From an uncultured Pelagibacteraceae bacterium (GTDB lineage Bacteria; Pseudomonadota; Alphaproteobacteria; Pelagibacterales; Pelagibacteraceae): DNA of 53,121 bases. Made by a program: the position numbers and the translations under genes. How positions within the stretch are numbered: position 1 is the first letter of the stretch; the number at the start of each line of letters is the position of its first letter. Positions 27,399-35,180 of the stretch are shown here, in pieces. The notes under the pieces were generated by a model, which worked only from the letters and a program-made list of their open reading frames with translations, was not told the DNA's origin and did not search any database. Where the stretch lies: NCBI GenBank assembly GCA_902524235.1, contig CABZCF010000006.1, positions 1 through 53,121 of the forward strand. Reading direction: 5' to 3'.

Positions 27399-27839
27399 TT
27401 ATTTTTCTAGTTTAGAAAGTTTTTTTCTAAGTCCTGATGAAAGACTATTAAACCATTGTTTTTCTTTACCAGAATCTGGGAGAACTGCACCATATTCGAT
27501 CATTTGAGACGGAGGTATGTCTATAATATACACCCAAATTTGTGTATCATTTAATTTAGTACTTTTTACTATAATTTTTTTTAATTCCAAGATAAGTTTA
27601 TCTTTAATTTTTTTTGTTCTCCCCGCTCTTATTTGTCCAAGTAAAAATAAAGTCCTTTCGTTAACTTTTTTTCCACCCATAAAAAGATTATTTTTTTTTG
27701 TTTTATTAAAAATAACTTGAGCAAAGTAAGTATTTGCACCTGTTACTACATTATGAACTTTGGTAATGCCTTCTGCTAACTTTTTTTGTTGTTTTGATGT
27801 TAAGTTAAAATTTGAATTTCTGACTGTGTAAGTTGGCAT
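27399..27839 (-). CDS. cis-3-chloroacrylate dehalogenase-like tautomerase (cis-CaaD/Cg10062 type)
   Basis: Tautomerase-superfamily protein whose catalytic base is the N-terminal Pro. The frame could begin at 27875, but ATG at 27839 places Pro right after Met (MPTYTV), which the chemistry needs. Numbering from that Pro, all six residues known to be essential in cis-CaaD fall at identical positions: Pro1, His28, Arg70, Arg73, Tyr103 and Glu114. Segments such as NLFMGGK, IWVYIIDIPPSQMIEYG and WFNSLSS line up with cis-CaaD as recalled. 146 residues after Met removal. The natural substrate is unknown; a hydratase for an acetylenic or halogenated C3 acid is plausible. It follows the gamma-CA gene by 5 nt. 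Confidence 0.82.
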   Translation of the reverse strand: MPTYTVRNSNFNLTSKQQKKLAEGITKVHNVVTGANTYFAQVIFNKTKKNNLFMGGKKVNERTLFLLGQIRAGRTKKIKDKLILELKKIIVKSTKLNDTQIWVYIIDIPPSQMIEYGAVLPDSGKEKQWFNSLSSGLRKKLSKLEK

Positions 27840-27844
27840 TATTT

Positions 27845-28357
27845 TTAAAATATATTTTTTAAATATTTTTTCCAATTATTTTGGTATCTAATTGCATTTT
27901 GCTTCATTGCTTCAACTTCTTCCTCTGTGACCTGTCTTACGATTTTTCCAGGAGATCCCACAACTAATGAATTATCTGGTATTACTTTATTTTCAGTGAT
28001 TAATGCTCTAGCGCCTATTAAACAATTCTTTCCAATTTTTGATCCATTGAGTAGAACTGCACCAATTCCAATTAAACTGTTATCATCAATTGAACAACCA
28101 TGAAGCATTACTAAATGACCCACGGTAACATTTTTTCCAACCTTTAAAGGATAGCCCGGATCAGTATGAAGTACGCAACTGTCTTGGACATTTGACCCCT
28201 CTCCTATGTGGATATTTTCTATATCTCCCCTTAAAGTGGCATTAAACCAAACACTGGTATTTTTTTCTAATGTAACATCACCGATTACAACAGCATTAGG
28301 TGCGACCCAATTTTCACCAGAGTTTTTTGGTTTTTTATTTTCCAAATCATAAAACAT
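27845..28357 (-). CDS. Gamma-carbonic-anhydrase-family protein (YrdA/PaaY type)
   Basis: Left-handed beta-helix of hexapeptide repeats, 170 residues. Zinc ligands fit the family: His64 (VLHTDPG), His81 and His86 (VGHLVMLHGC). Front segment GVNW-like is GENWVAPNAVVIGD, and RGDIENI carries the conserved Arg and Asp. Bacterial members range from active carbonic anhydrases to acyl-CoA-type thioesterases, so the reaction is not certain. It is co-oriented with the tautomerase gene 5 nt downstream and divergent from the thioredoxin-like gene 20 nt away. Confidence 0.88.
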   Translation of the reverse strand: MFYDLENKKPKNSGENWVAPNAVVIGDVTLEKNTSVWFNATLRGDIENIHIGEGSNVQDSCVLHTDPGYPLKVGKNVTVGHLVMLHGCSIDDNSLIGIGAVLLNGSKIGKNCLIGARALITENKVIPDNSLVVGSPGKIVRQVTEEEVEAMKQNAIRYQNNWKKYLKNIF

Positions 28358-28377
28358 AAATTATAAATAATCATAAC

Positions 28378-28929
28378 ATGTCACTTACAAAAACACCAAT
28401 ATGCGATTTTGGAAAACAAGCTGAAAATTTTAAACTAAAGTCAACAGATGGTAAATTTTTAACGTTAGAGGATTTAAAAGGTAAAAATGGAACATTAATA
28501 ATGTTCATCTGTAATCATTGTCCATATGTTAAGGCTATTATATCTGATGTTGTAAAAGATTGTAATGTGCTCTCGAAATTAGGAGTTAATTCTTTAGCAA
28601 TCTGCTCTAATGATGTTGTAAATTATCCAGAAGATTCATTTGAAAATATGAGTATATTTTCAAAAAAAAATAATTTTAATTTTTCATATTTACATGATGA
28701 AACACAAGGAGTTGCAAAAAAATATGGAGCTGTATGTACGCCTGATTTTTTTGGGTATAATGGAAATTTGGAGCTTCAATATAGGGGAAGAATAAGAGAA
28801 CTAAAAGACTTAAAACCGATAAGAGATGGAGATAGTGATCTTTTGTTAGCAATGAGAGAAATATCAAAAACAGGTAATGGGCCCAAAGAGCAAATTCCAA
28901 GTATGGGCTGTAATATTAAGTGGAAATAA
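28378..28929 (+). CDS. Thioredoxin-family redox protein (PRX-like)
   Basis: 183 residues with an AhpC/TSA-type thioredoxin fold. The redox pair is Cys45-Asn-His-Cys48 in MFICNHCPYVKA, and the cis-Pro segment is AVCTPDFFGY. The motif NHCPYVK is typical of the PRX_like1 thioredoxin-family subgroup of unknown partner. No signal peptide, so it is cytosolic. It ends 4 nt before a glycosyltransferase gene. Confidence 0.87.
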   Translation: MSLTKTPICDFGKQAENFKLKSTDGKFLTLEDLKGKNGTLIMFICNHCPYVKAIISDVVKDCNVLSKLGVNSLAICSNDVVNYPEDSFENMSIFSKKNNFNFSYLHDETQGVAKKYGAVCTPDFFGYNGNLELQYRGRIRELKDLKPIRDGDSDLLLAMREISKTGNGPKEQIPSMGCNIKWK

Positions 28930-28933
28930 TTTA

Positions 28934-30016
28934 ATGAACTTGATTGTTACAAGAACTTTTCCACCAACTATTGGTGGAATGCAAAATCTTATGTGGGGTT
29001 TGGCTAATGCAGTATCTAAAATTGATTTACTAAAAGTTTATGCTGATTATGAATTAAATCATGATGCTTTTGATGAAAAGGTGTCATTTTCGATAGAGAG
29101 AATTAAAGGTTTTAAATTATTTCAAAAATACAGAAAAGCTTATTTGGTCAATGAATATTTGAAATCAAATAAAAATGTAAAGAATATAATTGCTGATCAC
29201 TGGAAAAGTTTAGAACATATAAAAACTAATAAAAATAAAATCTGCCTAATACATTCTAAGGAAATAAATCATGATAATGGTAGTAATCTTCATAAAAGAG
29301 TGTTGAAAGTTCTGAATAATGTCAACATAATTATAGCAAATTCAGAGTTTACAAAAAATTTAGCCATAGAAAGAGGTATTAATTCAAATCTAATAAAAGT
29401 TATAAATCCTGGTGTAGATGATATTAAAGATATCAGTAAACAAAATTTAAAAAAGGCTGATGATTTGTTAATAAACAAATCGCCAAGACTGATTACAGTC
29501 TCACGTTTTGATAAAAGAAAAAATCATGCAAAAGTGATGATGTCTATAAGAAATTTAAAAACAAAATATCCAAATATAATCTATACTTGTATAGGGTATG
29601 GTGAGGAAGAAGAAAAACTTAAAAGACTTTGTAGAGAACTTATTATAGAGGATCAGGTTTTATTTTTAAAAGGTATTTCTGAGGAGTTAAAAAATGCGCT
29701 TATTTCAAAATCTGATATTTTTCTTATGCCATCGATTATACATGAAAAATCCGTAGAGGGTTTTGGTATTTCTTTTATAGAGGCGGCACAATATGGTATC
29801 CCGTCAATAGGCGGAAAAGATGGTGGAGCATCAGATGCAATAATTCACGAAAAGACTGGTTTAATCTGCGATGGAAATAATCTAGATGAAATTTATAACT
29901 CGATAAATAAATTGTTAGAAAACAAAACTTATATTAAATATGGTGGAGCAGCAAAAGAAAACTCTAGGAATTTTCTTTGGAGTAAAATAATTGAAAACTA
30001 TAAAAGAATCTTATAA
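28934..30016 (+). CDS. Family 4 glycosyltransferase
   Basis: GT-B fold retaining glycosyltransferase of about 360 residues. The frame starts earlier (28877), but that part overlaps the thioredoxin-like gene; ATG at 28934 gives the family N-terminus MNLIVTRTFPPTIGGMQ with the GGMQ acceptor loop. The C-terminal donor domain has VSRFDKRKNHAKV and the EX7E motif in EKSVEGFGISFIEAAQYG. It probably adds a sugar to lipopolysaccharide or another envelope glycan. Acceptor and donor unknown. Confidence 0.9.
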   Translation: MNLIVTRTFPPTIGGMQNLMWGLANAVSKIDLLKVYADYELNHDAFDEKVSFSIERIKGFKLFQKYRKAYLVNEYLKSNKNVKNIIADHWKSLEHIKTNKNKICLIHSKEINHDNGSNLHKRVLKVLNNVNIIIANSEFTKNLAIERGINSNLIKVINPGVDDIKDISKQNLKKADDLLINKSPRLITVSRFDKRKNHAKVMMSIRNLKTKYPNIIYTCIGYGEEEEKLKRLCRELIIEDQVLFLKGISEELKNALISKSDIFLMPSIIHEKSVEGFGISFIEAAQYGIPSIGGKDGGASDAIIHEKTGLICDGNNLDEIYNSINKLLENKTYIKYGGAAKENSRNFLWSKIIENYKRIL

Positions 30017-30025
30017 TTTAAAAGT

Positions 30026-30448
30026 ATGATCGAAAAATTTAATAATGTTTGGTATTTAATAGTTTTTTTAATACATTTTTTAGGAATTGGTGTTTATGCA
30101 TTTCAAACAATTTTTCAAACAAGAAAATTTTGCACTAAATTTGAAATAGATGACAGTGCTTTTACAATGATCAGATTTGTAGGAGCATTTATGCTCGCTA
30201 ATTTTTTAATGGCAGTTTATATTTTATTTATAAGAAGAAATGGAATAGTAGCAGCTGGATCTTTTTTTAATTTAGTATTTTTGTCAAATTTATGTATCTT
30301 TTTAGTAAATTGTTATTCAATACTTATAGATAAAACTGGAATAACAACTCCGGAAAAATCTAAAGAGGGTATAATTGCACCTTTAATATTTACTGCTTTA
30401 AGTGCTACTCTTTGTTACGGTTTAGCAGATAAAATATATCTCTACTAA
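30026..30448 (+). CDS. Unknown four-helix membrane protein
   Basis: 140 residues with four strongly hydrophobic segments (about 8-27, 48-68, 74-97 and 115-135). No family recognised. It follows the glycosyltransferase by 9 nt, and its stop overlaps the convergent heptosyltransferase-type gene by 4 nt. The frame is packed tightly between supported genes and its composition is membrane-like, so it is probably real. Confidence 0.65.
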   Translation: MIEKFNNVWYLIVFLIHFLGIGVYAFQTIFQTRKFCTKFEIDDSAFTMIRFVGAFMLANFLMAVYILFIRRNGIVAAGSFFNLVFLSNLCIFLVNCYSILIDKTGITTPEKSKEGIIAPLIFTALSATLCYGLADKIYLY

Positions 30449-31386
30449 ACTAGATTTTCGCTCATTCTTTGAAAAACTTTTTCAGGAGATAACTTATTTA
30501 AATCATTGACCTGTATAGCTTTGAAATTTTCCCTCTCTATACTTACTTTTTGAGCTGTTGTATGTTGACCAAACAAAGTTAAACCCTTTACACCCAGATG
30601 AGCTGCCATATGTGCTGGTCCAGTATCATTTGCAACTACAAAACTACTTGATTTAATCAAAGAGCCTAATTCAGATATGTTTAAAGCTTTATCATTATTT
30701 AATATTATATTTGCATTAAAATTCTTCGCGTCTGCTATTTCCTTTGGTCCTGGAGCAGTTATAATTTGATATTTATCACCAAACTTGTTTAAGATAAGTT
30801 TAATTAGATCATTATAATAGGGCCATTTTTTTAAAACTAAATGTGGTGAACAAAAAGGAAATAACAAAATATATTTTTCTAGCTTAAAATTTTTTTTTAT
30901 CTCACTTATATCTACACATGCCCAATCAAAATTAGGATATAAAGTGTGCTTAATTATTAAACCATTATTTTTTAATTGATACTCAAAACGCTTTAATACA
31001 GATATTTTATCAAATTCTTCTTTTTTAGTATTTTTTGGTAAAGATGTAATTGAACTAGACCAAATATTATTTTCAGCTTTTGGAAATAAAATTTTTTTAT
31101 AAAAATTTGATCTTGATGAATTTTGTAAGTCATAAACCTTTGAGATATTTAATTTTTTTATATTTTTCATTAAAATATATAAATAGAAAATATTAAATCT
31201 TGATAACCGTTTGTCCAAAATCACATCTTTAATGTTGGGAAATTTTTTAAATAAATCTAAGTAAGGCTTTGTTGTTAAAATATAGATATTGTCATCTATA
31301 TGGTTTTCACAAATATCTTGAATTGCCCCACTAGCTTGGGCTATATCCCCTAATGAACCGTGTTTTATAATTAAAATATTAAACAT
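30445..31386 (-). CDS. Family 9 glycosyltransferase (heptosyltransferase-like)
   Basis: 313 residues, GT-B fold. N-terminal ILIIKHGSLGDIAQA is the classic start of ADP-heptose:LPS heptosyltransferases, and the C-terminal VVANDTGPAHMAAHLGVKGLTLFGQ is the donor-binding motif. Acts on the lipid A-core at the cytoplasmic membrane. Divergent from a DUF6165 gene, an association seen in other genomes by recall. Sugar donor may be a heptose or another sugar. Confidence 0.9.
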   Translation of the reverse strand: MFNILIIKHGSLGDIAQASGAIQDICENHIDDNIYILTTKPYLDLFKKFPNIKDVILDKRLSRFNIFYLYILMKNIKKLNISKVYDLQNSSRSNFYKKILFPKAENNIWSSSITSLPKNTKKEEFDKISVLKRFEYQLKNNGLIIKHTLYPNFDWACVDISEIKKNFKLEKYILLFPFCSPHLVLKKWPYYNDLIKLILNKFGDKYQIITAPGPKEIADAKNFNANIILNNDKALNISELGSLIKSSSFVVANDTGPAHMAAHLGVKGLTLFGQHTTAQKVSIERENFKAIQVNDLNKLSPEKVFQRMSENLV

Positions 31387-31418
31387 ATTTTTAACATGTT
31401 ATAACAGTAATTAAATTT

Positions 31419-31808
31419 ATGGACAAAATCTTAGTCGAGGTTTCAATTGGCGAATTACTAGATAAAATTTCTATTTTAGACATTAAAAAAGATAAAATTA
31501 AAGATGAAACTAAGCTCGAGCATATTTTGAATGAATACAATATTTTAAAAAAAGAATATGACAATAAAGTGAAAAATGACGATACATTATCTTCACTTTA
31601 TTCATCACTTAAAGAAATTAATTCAAAATTATGGGTAATAGAAGATGAAAAAAGGTTATGTGAAAAAAATGCAGATTTTGGGGACGAATTTATAAAATTG
31701 TCTAGAGATGTTCATTTTCTTAACGATGAAAGAGCAAAAATCAAACTTGAAATAAATATTCATACAGGATCTAAAATTAAGGAAATAAAGGAATACACAA
31801 AATATTAA
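31419..31808 (+). CDS. DUF6165-like protein next to heptosyltransferase
   Basis: 129 residues, mostly helical and charged. The pattern VEVSIGELLDKISILDIKKDKI, then LWVIEDEKRLCEKN, then LNDERAKIKLEINIHTGS follows the DUF6165 family (GELxDKITILEIK ... LWxIED ... NDxRAxIKxxIN) as recalled. Function unknown. The partner gene encoding a family 9 glycosyltransferase is divergent with 32 nt between starts, which suggests an envelope-glycan role. Confidence 0.72.
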   Translation: MDKILVEVSIGELLDKISILDIKKDKIKDETKLEHILNEYNILKKEYDNKVKNDDTLSSLYSSLKEINSKLWVIEDEKRLCEKNADFGDEFIKLSRDVHFLNDERAKIKLEINIHTGSKIKEIKEYTKY

Positions 31809-32479
31809 AAACTGTATTTTTTTTCTAAAAATTTAATTACATTATGAATAATAAAAGTGAAAAATAAATAAATACTTCCTGCAATAATAAAGACTTCTAT
31901 AGGCTTGAAGGTAGTTGAAATTATATATTTAGCTACTCCAGTTAGATCCATTAAAGTTACAGTGCTTGCTAAAGATGTTCCTTTTAACATTAAAATTATT
32001 TCATTACCATAAGCAGGAAGAGATTGACGTATTGCTATAGGAATTTGGATTTTGTAAAAAATAAGCTTATTAGGTACTCCTAAACTTTTTCCAGCCTCAA
32101 TAAAACCAGGTTTAATTGTTTGAAACGCAGATCTTAAAATCTCAGAAGTGTAAGCTCCGGTGTTAAGAGCAAAAGCTATTACTGCACACCAGTATGGTTC
32201 TTTTAAAATAGCCCACAAAAAACTTTCTCTTATGAATTCTAGTTGGCCAAAACCATAATATATTATAAATATTTGTACCAATAATGGTGTACCCCTGAAA
32301 GTGTATGAGTAGCTATAAGCAATTTTACCTAATATAATATTATTTTTTATTCTTAAAATTGCAAAAAATAATCCTATAAATAATCCTATAAATAATGATA
32401 CAGATACTAATTTTAAAGTAGTAATACTAGCAAATAATAATTTTGGAAAACTATTTATAATTAAATCAAAATCCATCAA
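31805..32479 (-). CDS. Polar amino-acid ABC transporter permease (HisM/OccM type)
   Basis: 224 residues, about five membrane helices. RGTPLLVQIFIIYYG and the EAA loop EAGKSLGVPNKLIFYKIQIP are family motifs; the loop contacts the ATPase subunit. It overlaps the second permease by 4 nt. No ATPase gene follows: the next gene is on the other strand, so the ATP-hydrolysing subunit must be encoded elsewhere. Confidence 0.92.
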   Translation of the reverse strand: MMDFDLIINSFPKLLFASITTLKLVSVSLFIGLFIGLFFAILRIKNNIILGKIAYSYSYTFRGTPLLVQIFIIYYGFGQLEFIRESFLWAILKEPYWCAVIAFALNTGAYTSEILRSAFQTIKPGFIEAGKSLGVPNKLIFYKIQIPIAIRQSLPAYGNEIILMLKGTSLASTVTLMDLTGVAKYIISTTFKPIEVFIIAGSIYLFFTFIIHNVIKFLEKKYSF

Positions 32480-33168
32480 TATCCCTTGTTATATTTTATT
32501 TCCAATCGATTAATAATTTTCATACTTAAAAAAGTTAAGATTAAATACAAAATCGCCGCAACAGTATAAAATAATAATGGATCTCTAGTTGATCCAGCTG
32601 CGATATATGATTGTCTCATAATTTCTACTAAACCTGTTACTGAAATAAGAGATGTATCTTTGAGAGTTATTTGCCAAACATTACTTAAATTTGGTATCGA
32701 TAGTCTTAGCATTTGAGGAAGAATAATTTTATAAAATCTTAACACTTTATTGAAACCTAAAACATTTGAAGCTTCAAATTGACCTTTGTCTATAGACTGT
32801 ATTGCTCCACGAAATACTTCTGTTGAATATGCCCCAGATATAATTCCTATTGAAAAAGCTCCAGTAAAAAAAGCATTAATTTCTATATAATCATTATATC
32901 CAAATATTGAAGCAACAAACATTATTGCGCTACTTCCTCCAAAAAAGAAAAGGTAAATTACTAATAATTCAGGCACACCTCTTATGATAGTTGTATAAAA
33001 ATTTGCAATAAGGTTAAATAATTTATTTTTGGATAGTTTTAAAGGAGTAAATATTAAAGCGAATATAAAACCAATTAGCATAGCAGTAACAGAAACCGCT
33101 AATGTCATAATTGTTGCAACAATTAATTCATCGCCCCAACCTGTTTTACCAAATAAAAGAAGTTCCAT
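32476..33168 (-). CDS. Polar amino-acid ABC transporter permease (HisQ/OccQ type)
   Basis: 230 residues, about five membrane helices. RGVPELLVIYLFFFGG and the EAA loop EASNVLGFNKVLRFYKIILP match the HisQ/OccQ group. It forms the membrane channel with the overlapping permease downstream. A hairpin at 33173-33198 lies between this gene and the binding-protein gene upstream. Confidence 0.92.
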   Translation of the reverse strand: MELLLFGKTGWGDELIVATIMTLAVSVTAMLIGFIFALIFTPLKLSKNKLFNLIANFYTTIIRGVPELLVIYLFFFGGSSAIMFVASIFGYNDYIEINAFFTGAFSIGIISGAYSTEVFRGAIQSIDKGQFEASNVLGFNKVLRFYKIILPQMLRLSIPNLSNVWQITLKDTSLISVTGLVEIMRQSYIAAGSTRDPLLFYTVAAILYLILTFLSMKIINRLEIKYNKGY

Positions 33169-33172
33169 ATCG

Positions 33173-33198
33173 AAAAGGCGGTTAATTAAATAACCGCC
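33173..33198 (-). terminator. Terminator-like hairpin between ABC binding protein and permease genes
   Basis: GGCGGTTA (33177-33184) and TAACCGCC (33191-33198) form a perfect 8-bp stem with a 6-nt loop. On the minus strand the stem is followed by TTTT (33176-33173) and then the first permease gene. The T-run is short, so partial termination or 3'-end protection is more likely than a full stop. Confidence 0.75.
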
Positions 33199-33212
33199 AA
33201 TTCAAATATTTA

Positions 33213-34076
33213 TTACATTGATGCGTCAAAACCAAAGTGTTTAACTGCTAATCTACTAATTACACCATCTTTTCTTGCTTGATCTATAGCTTTATTAAAA
33301 GCTTTTAAAAGAGCAGCATCTCTTTTTCCTAGAGCGGAATCTTCACCCGTTTGAGAAGCTTGTCTTAGTCCAACGCCCACTCCATTTCCAAATGCACCAC
33401 CTGAAAATGTTGGTCCAACAAGAACAACTGGTTTACCAGATTTTTCTGCATAGTCAGTAAACGCAACCGCAGCTGCCAATGCAACATCACATCTTCCAGA
33501 TGTTAAGTCTAAGTTGACGTCGTCTTGCGTTTTATAAGTTCTGACATTTACTTTACCAACATCACCTGACTCTAAAAAGTTTTGGTGAATAGTACCTGTC
33601 TGAGTACAAACTGTCTTACCTGCTAAAGCTCCAGTAATTGTTTTAAGAGCTTTATTTACTCCAGAACCACCTAAAGAAAGATTAATTCCCTCTGGTGTTT
33701 CCATACCTTCTAAATCTGAACCTTTCATTACGGCAAGAGAGGCTACTTCATCTGCGTATCCTTGAGAAAAAGTAATTACTTTCTTTCTTTCATCAGTTAT
33801 CGACATTCCGGCCATAATTGCATCAAACTTTCTCATTTGAAGTGCTGGTATCATTCCATCCCAGTCTTGCTCGACTATTACACATTGTTGTCCAATGTAT
33901 CTACATAAAGCCCACGCAAGCTCAACTTCAAATCCAATTAATTTACCTGAGGCATCTTTTGAATTCCAAGGGGGATAAGCACCTTCTGTACCTATTCTAA
34001 TCTTATCGGCGTTAGCTGAAATTGTTATGAATAAACTAATCAATAACCCTAAGCCAAATTTTTTAAATATATTCAT
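33213..34076 (-). CDS. Polar amino-acid/opine-type ABC substrate-binding protein
   Basis: Periplasmic receptor of 287 residues with a signal peptide ending ISANA-DKIRIG. IRIGTEGAYPPWNSKDASG and the sequence AIMAGMSITDERKKVI, together with WDGMIPALQMRKFDA, resemble receptors for basic amino acids and opines (HisJ/ArtJ/OccT group). A very good ribosome site, GGAGGA, ends 3 nt before the ATG. It follows speDE by 59 nt, so its ligand might relate to polyamine precursors such as arginine or ornithine; this is a guess from location. Confidence 0.9.
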   Translation of the reverse strand: MNIFKKFGLGLLISLFITISANADKIRIGTEGAYPPWNSKDASGKLIGFEVELAWALCRYIGQQCVIVEQDWDGMIPALQMRKFDAIMAGMSITDERKKVITFSQGYADEVASLAVMKGSDLEGMETPEGINLSLGGSGVNKALKTITGALAGKTVCTQTGTIHQNFLESGDVGKVNVRTYKTQDDVNLDLTSGRCDVALAAAVAFTDYAEKSGKPVVLVGPTFSGGAFGNGVGVGLRQASQTGEDSALGKRDAALLKAFNKAIDQARKDGVISRLAVKHFGFDASM

Positions 34077-34135
34077 TTTTCCTCCAAAAATATAAATTTG
34101 ATTATTCCATAAAATTTCAGATTTAAAAAGATAAA

Positions 34136-35176
34136 TTAATTATTAATTGATGATGCAAAATTCCAAGAACAATCAAAACTTGGTATATAAACTCTATCAA
34201 GGGTAGCATTACCAAAGTTTTTATTAAATACATTTAGCCAATTTTTAACCTGTTTAGGTTTTTTGTCTTGGCTTCCAACCTGAGCAGTAATAGTACCATT
34301 TGTTTTTAAAATTCTTTTTAGGGATTTCATGTTTTTTGCAGCAAGATCAATACAATACTGATCATCATTGAGATCAACAAATATTTTATCGTATTTATCA
34401 TTCTCTATATTTTTTATATTTTCAAATGCATCACCCCAAAAACACTTAACTGAATTTTTTTTTGTAGCTCTATCTCCTACTTTTGCTAGATATTTTTCAC
34501 AAACCTTAACAACCTGAGGATCTAACTCAAACCAATCAATAAATCCAAAATTTTTAGAAATACATTCTCTTGCAACACCTCCATCACCACCTCCTATAAT
34601 GGCAGCTTTGTCTCTGCTTTTATTTAGATTTAATCCTGATTTAACAAAAGTCGAACTATATATATGCTCGTCTTTTTCAGCTACTTGAATTTCATTATCT
34701 ATAAAGAGAGCTTTGCCAAACTGCTCTAAATTTAAAATTTCTATATGTTGGCCTACTTTCGAGGTAAAGTTTGCTAATACATCTTTCACAATATAATATT
34801 TTCTTAATCCTGGAGAGCTATAAATATCATCATACTGACTTAAAGTACTTCTATCAAAATTATTTATTGATACTCTTTTTGATTTTATTTCTTTTTTTAA
34901 GACATCTAGAGCTATCTTTGGATGTACTTTGCCACAAGTGAAGAAATCGAAACTAACAATTCCTTTTTCTGGAAAAGTATGAAAGCTCATGTGACTTTCA
35001 GCAAGTAATGCAACAGTTGTAAAACCCTGTGGTTCAAACTTATGACTGTTAATTTCTAAGATTTCAACTTTTGCAAGTTTAGCTATTTTATATATTATTT
35101 TTTCATAAAATTTTTGTGAATAATCTTTTTTAACTCCAATTAAATCTAGAGTTATATGCTCACCAACTTTAGTCAT
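34136..35176 (-). CDS. speDE: Fused S-adenosylmethionine decarboxylase-spermidine synthase
   Basis: Two consecutive polyamine enzymes in one chain of 346 residues. Residues 1-115 form a prokaryotic AdoMet decarboxylase: the self-cleavage pair Glu60-Ser61 in LAESHMSFHT makes the pyruvoyl group, and His66 and Cys81 (FFTCG) sit at the spacing known from the Thermotoga enzyme. From about residue 118 an aminopropyltransferase follows: EKDEHIY, the SAM loop GGGDGG at 194-199, and the catalytic Asp267-x-x-Asp270. The product pathway is decarboxylated AdoMet plus putrescine to spermidine and methylthioadenosine. It follows the aldolase gene by 4 nt, in an operon with MTA salvage genes. Confidence 0.93.
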   Translation of the reverse strand: MTKVGEHITLDLIGVKKDYSQKFYEKIIYKIAKLAKVEILEINSHKFEPQGFTTVALLAESHMSFHTFPEKGIVSFDFFTCGKVHPKIALDVLKKEIKSKRVSINNFDRSTLSQYDDIYSSPGLRKYYIVKDVLANFTSKVGQHIEILNLEQFGKALFIDNEIQVAEKDEHIYSSTFVKSGLNLNKSRDKAAIIGGGDGGVARECISKNFGFIDWFELDPQVVKVCEKYLAKVGDRATKKNSVKCFWGDAFENIKNIENDKYDKIFVDLNDDQYCIDLAAKNMKSLKRILKTNGTITAQVGSQDKKPKQVKNWLNVFNKNFGNATLDRVYIPSFDCSWNFASSINN

Positions 35177-35180
35177 AAAA

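Noticed and set aside
27840..27875. Longer start for the tautomerase
   Set aside because: It would hide the catalytic N-terminal Pro and run into the gamma-carbonic-anhydrase gene.
28877..28933. Earlier start for the family 4 glycosyltransferase
   Set aside because: It lies inside the thioredoxin-like gene and precedes the conserved start MNLIVTRTFPP.
34077..34135. Riboswitch or regulatory RNA in gaps before transport and amino-acid genes
   Set aside because: The gap before the ABC receptor gene is 59 nt and AT-rich with only a ribosome site; no paired structure of riboswitch size was seen here or before prpD, nrdA or gph.
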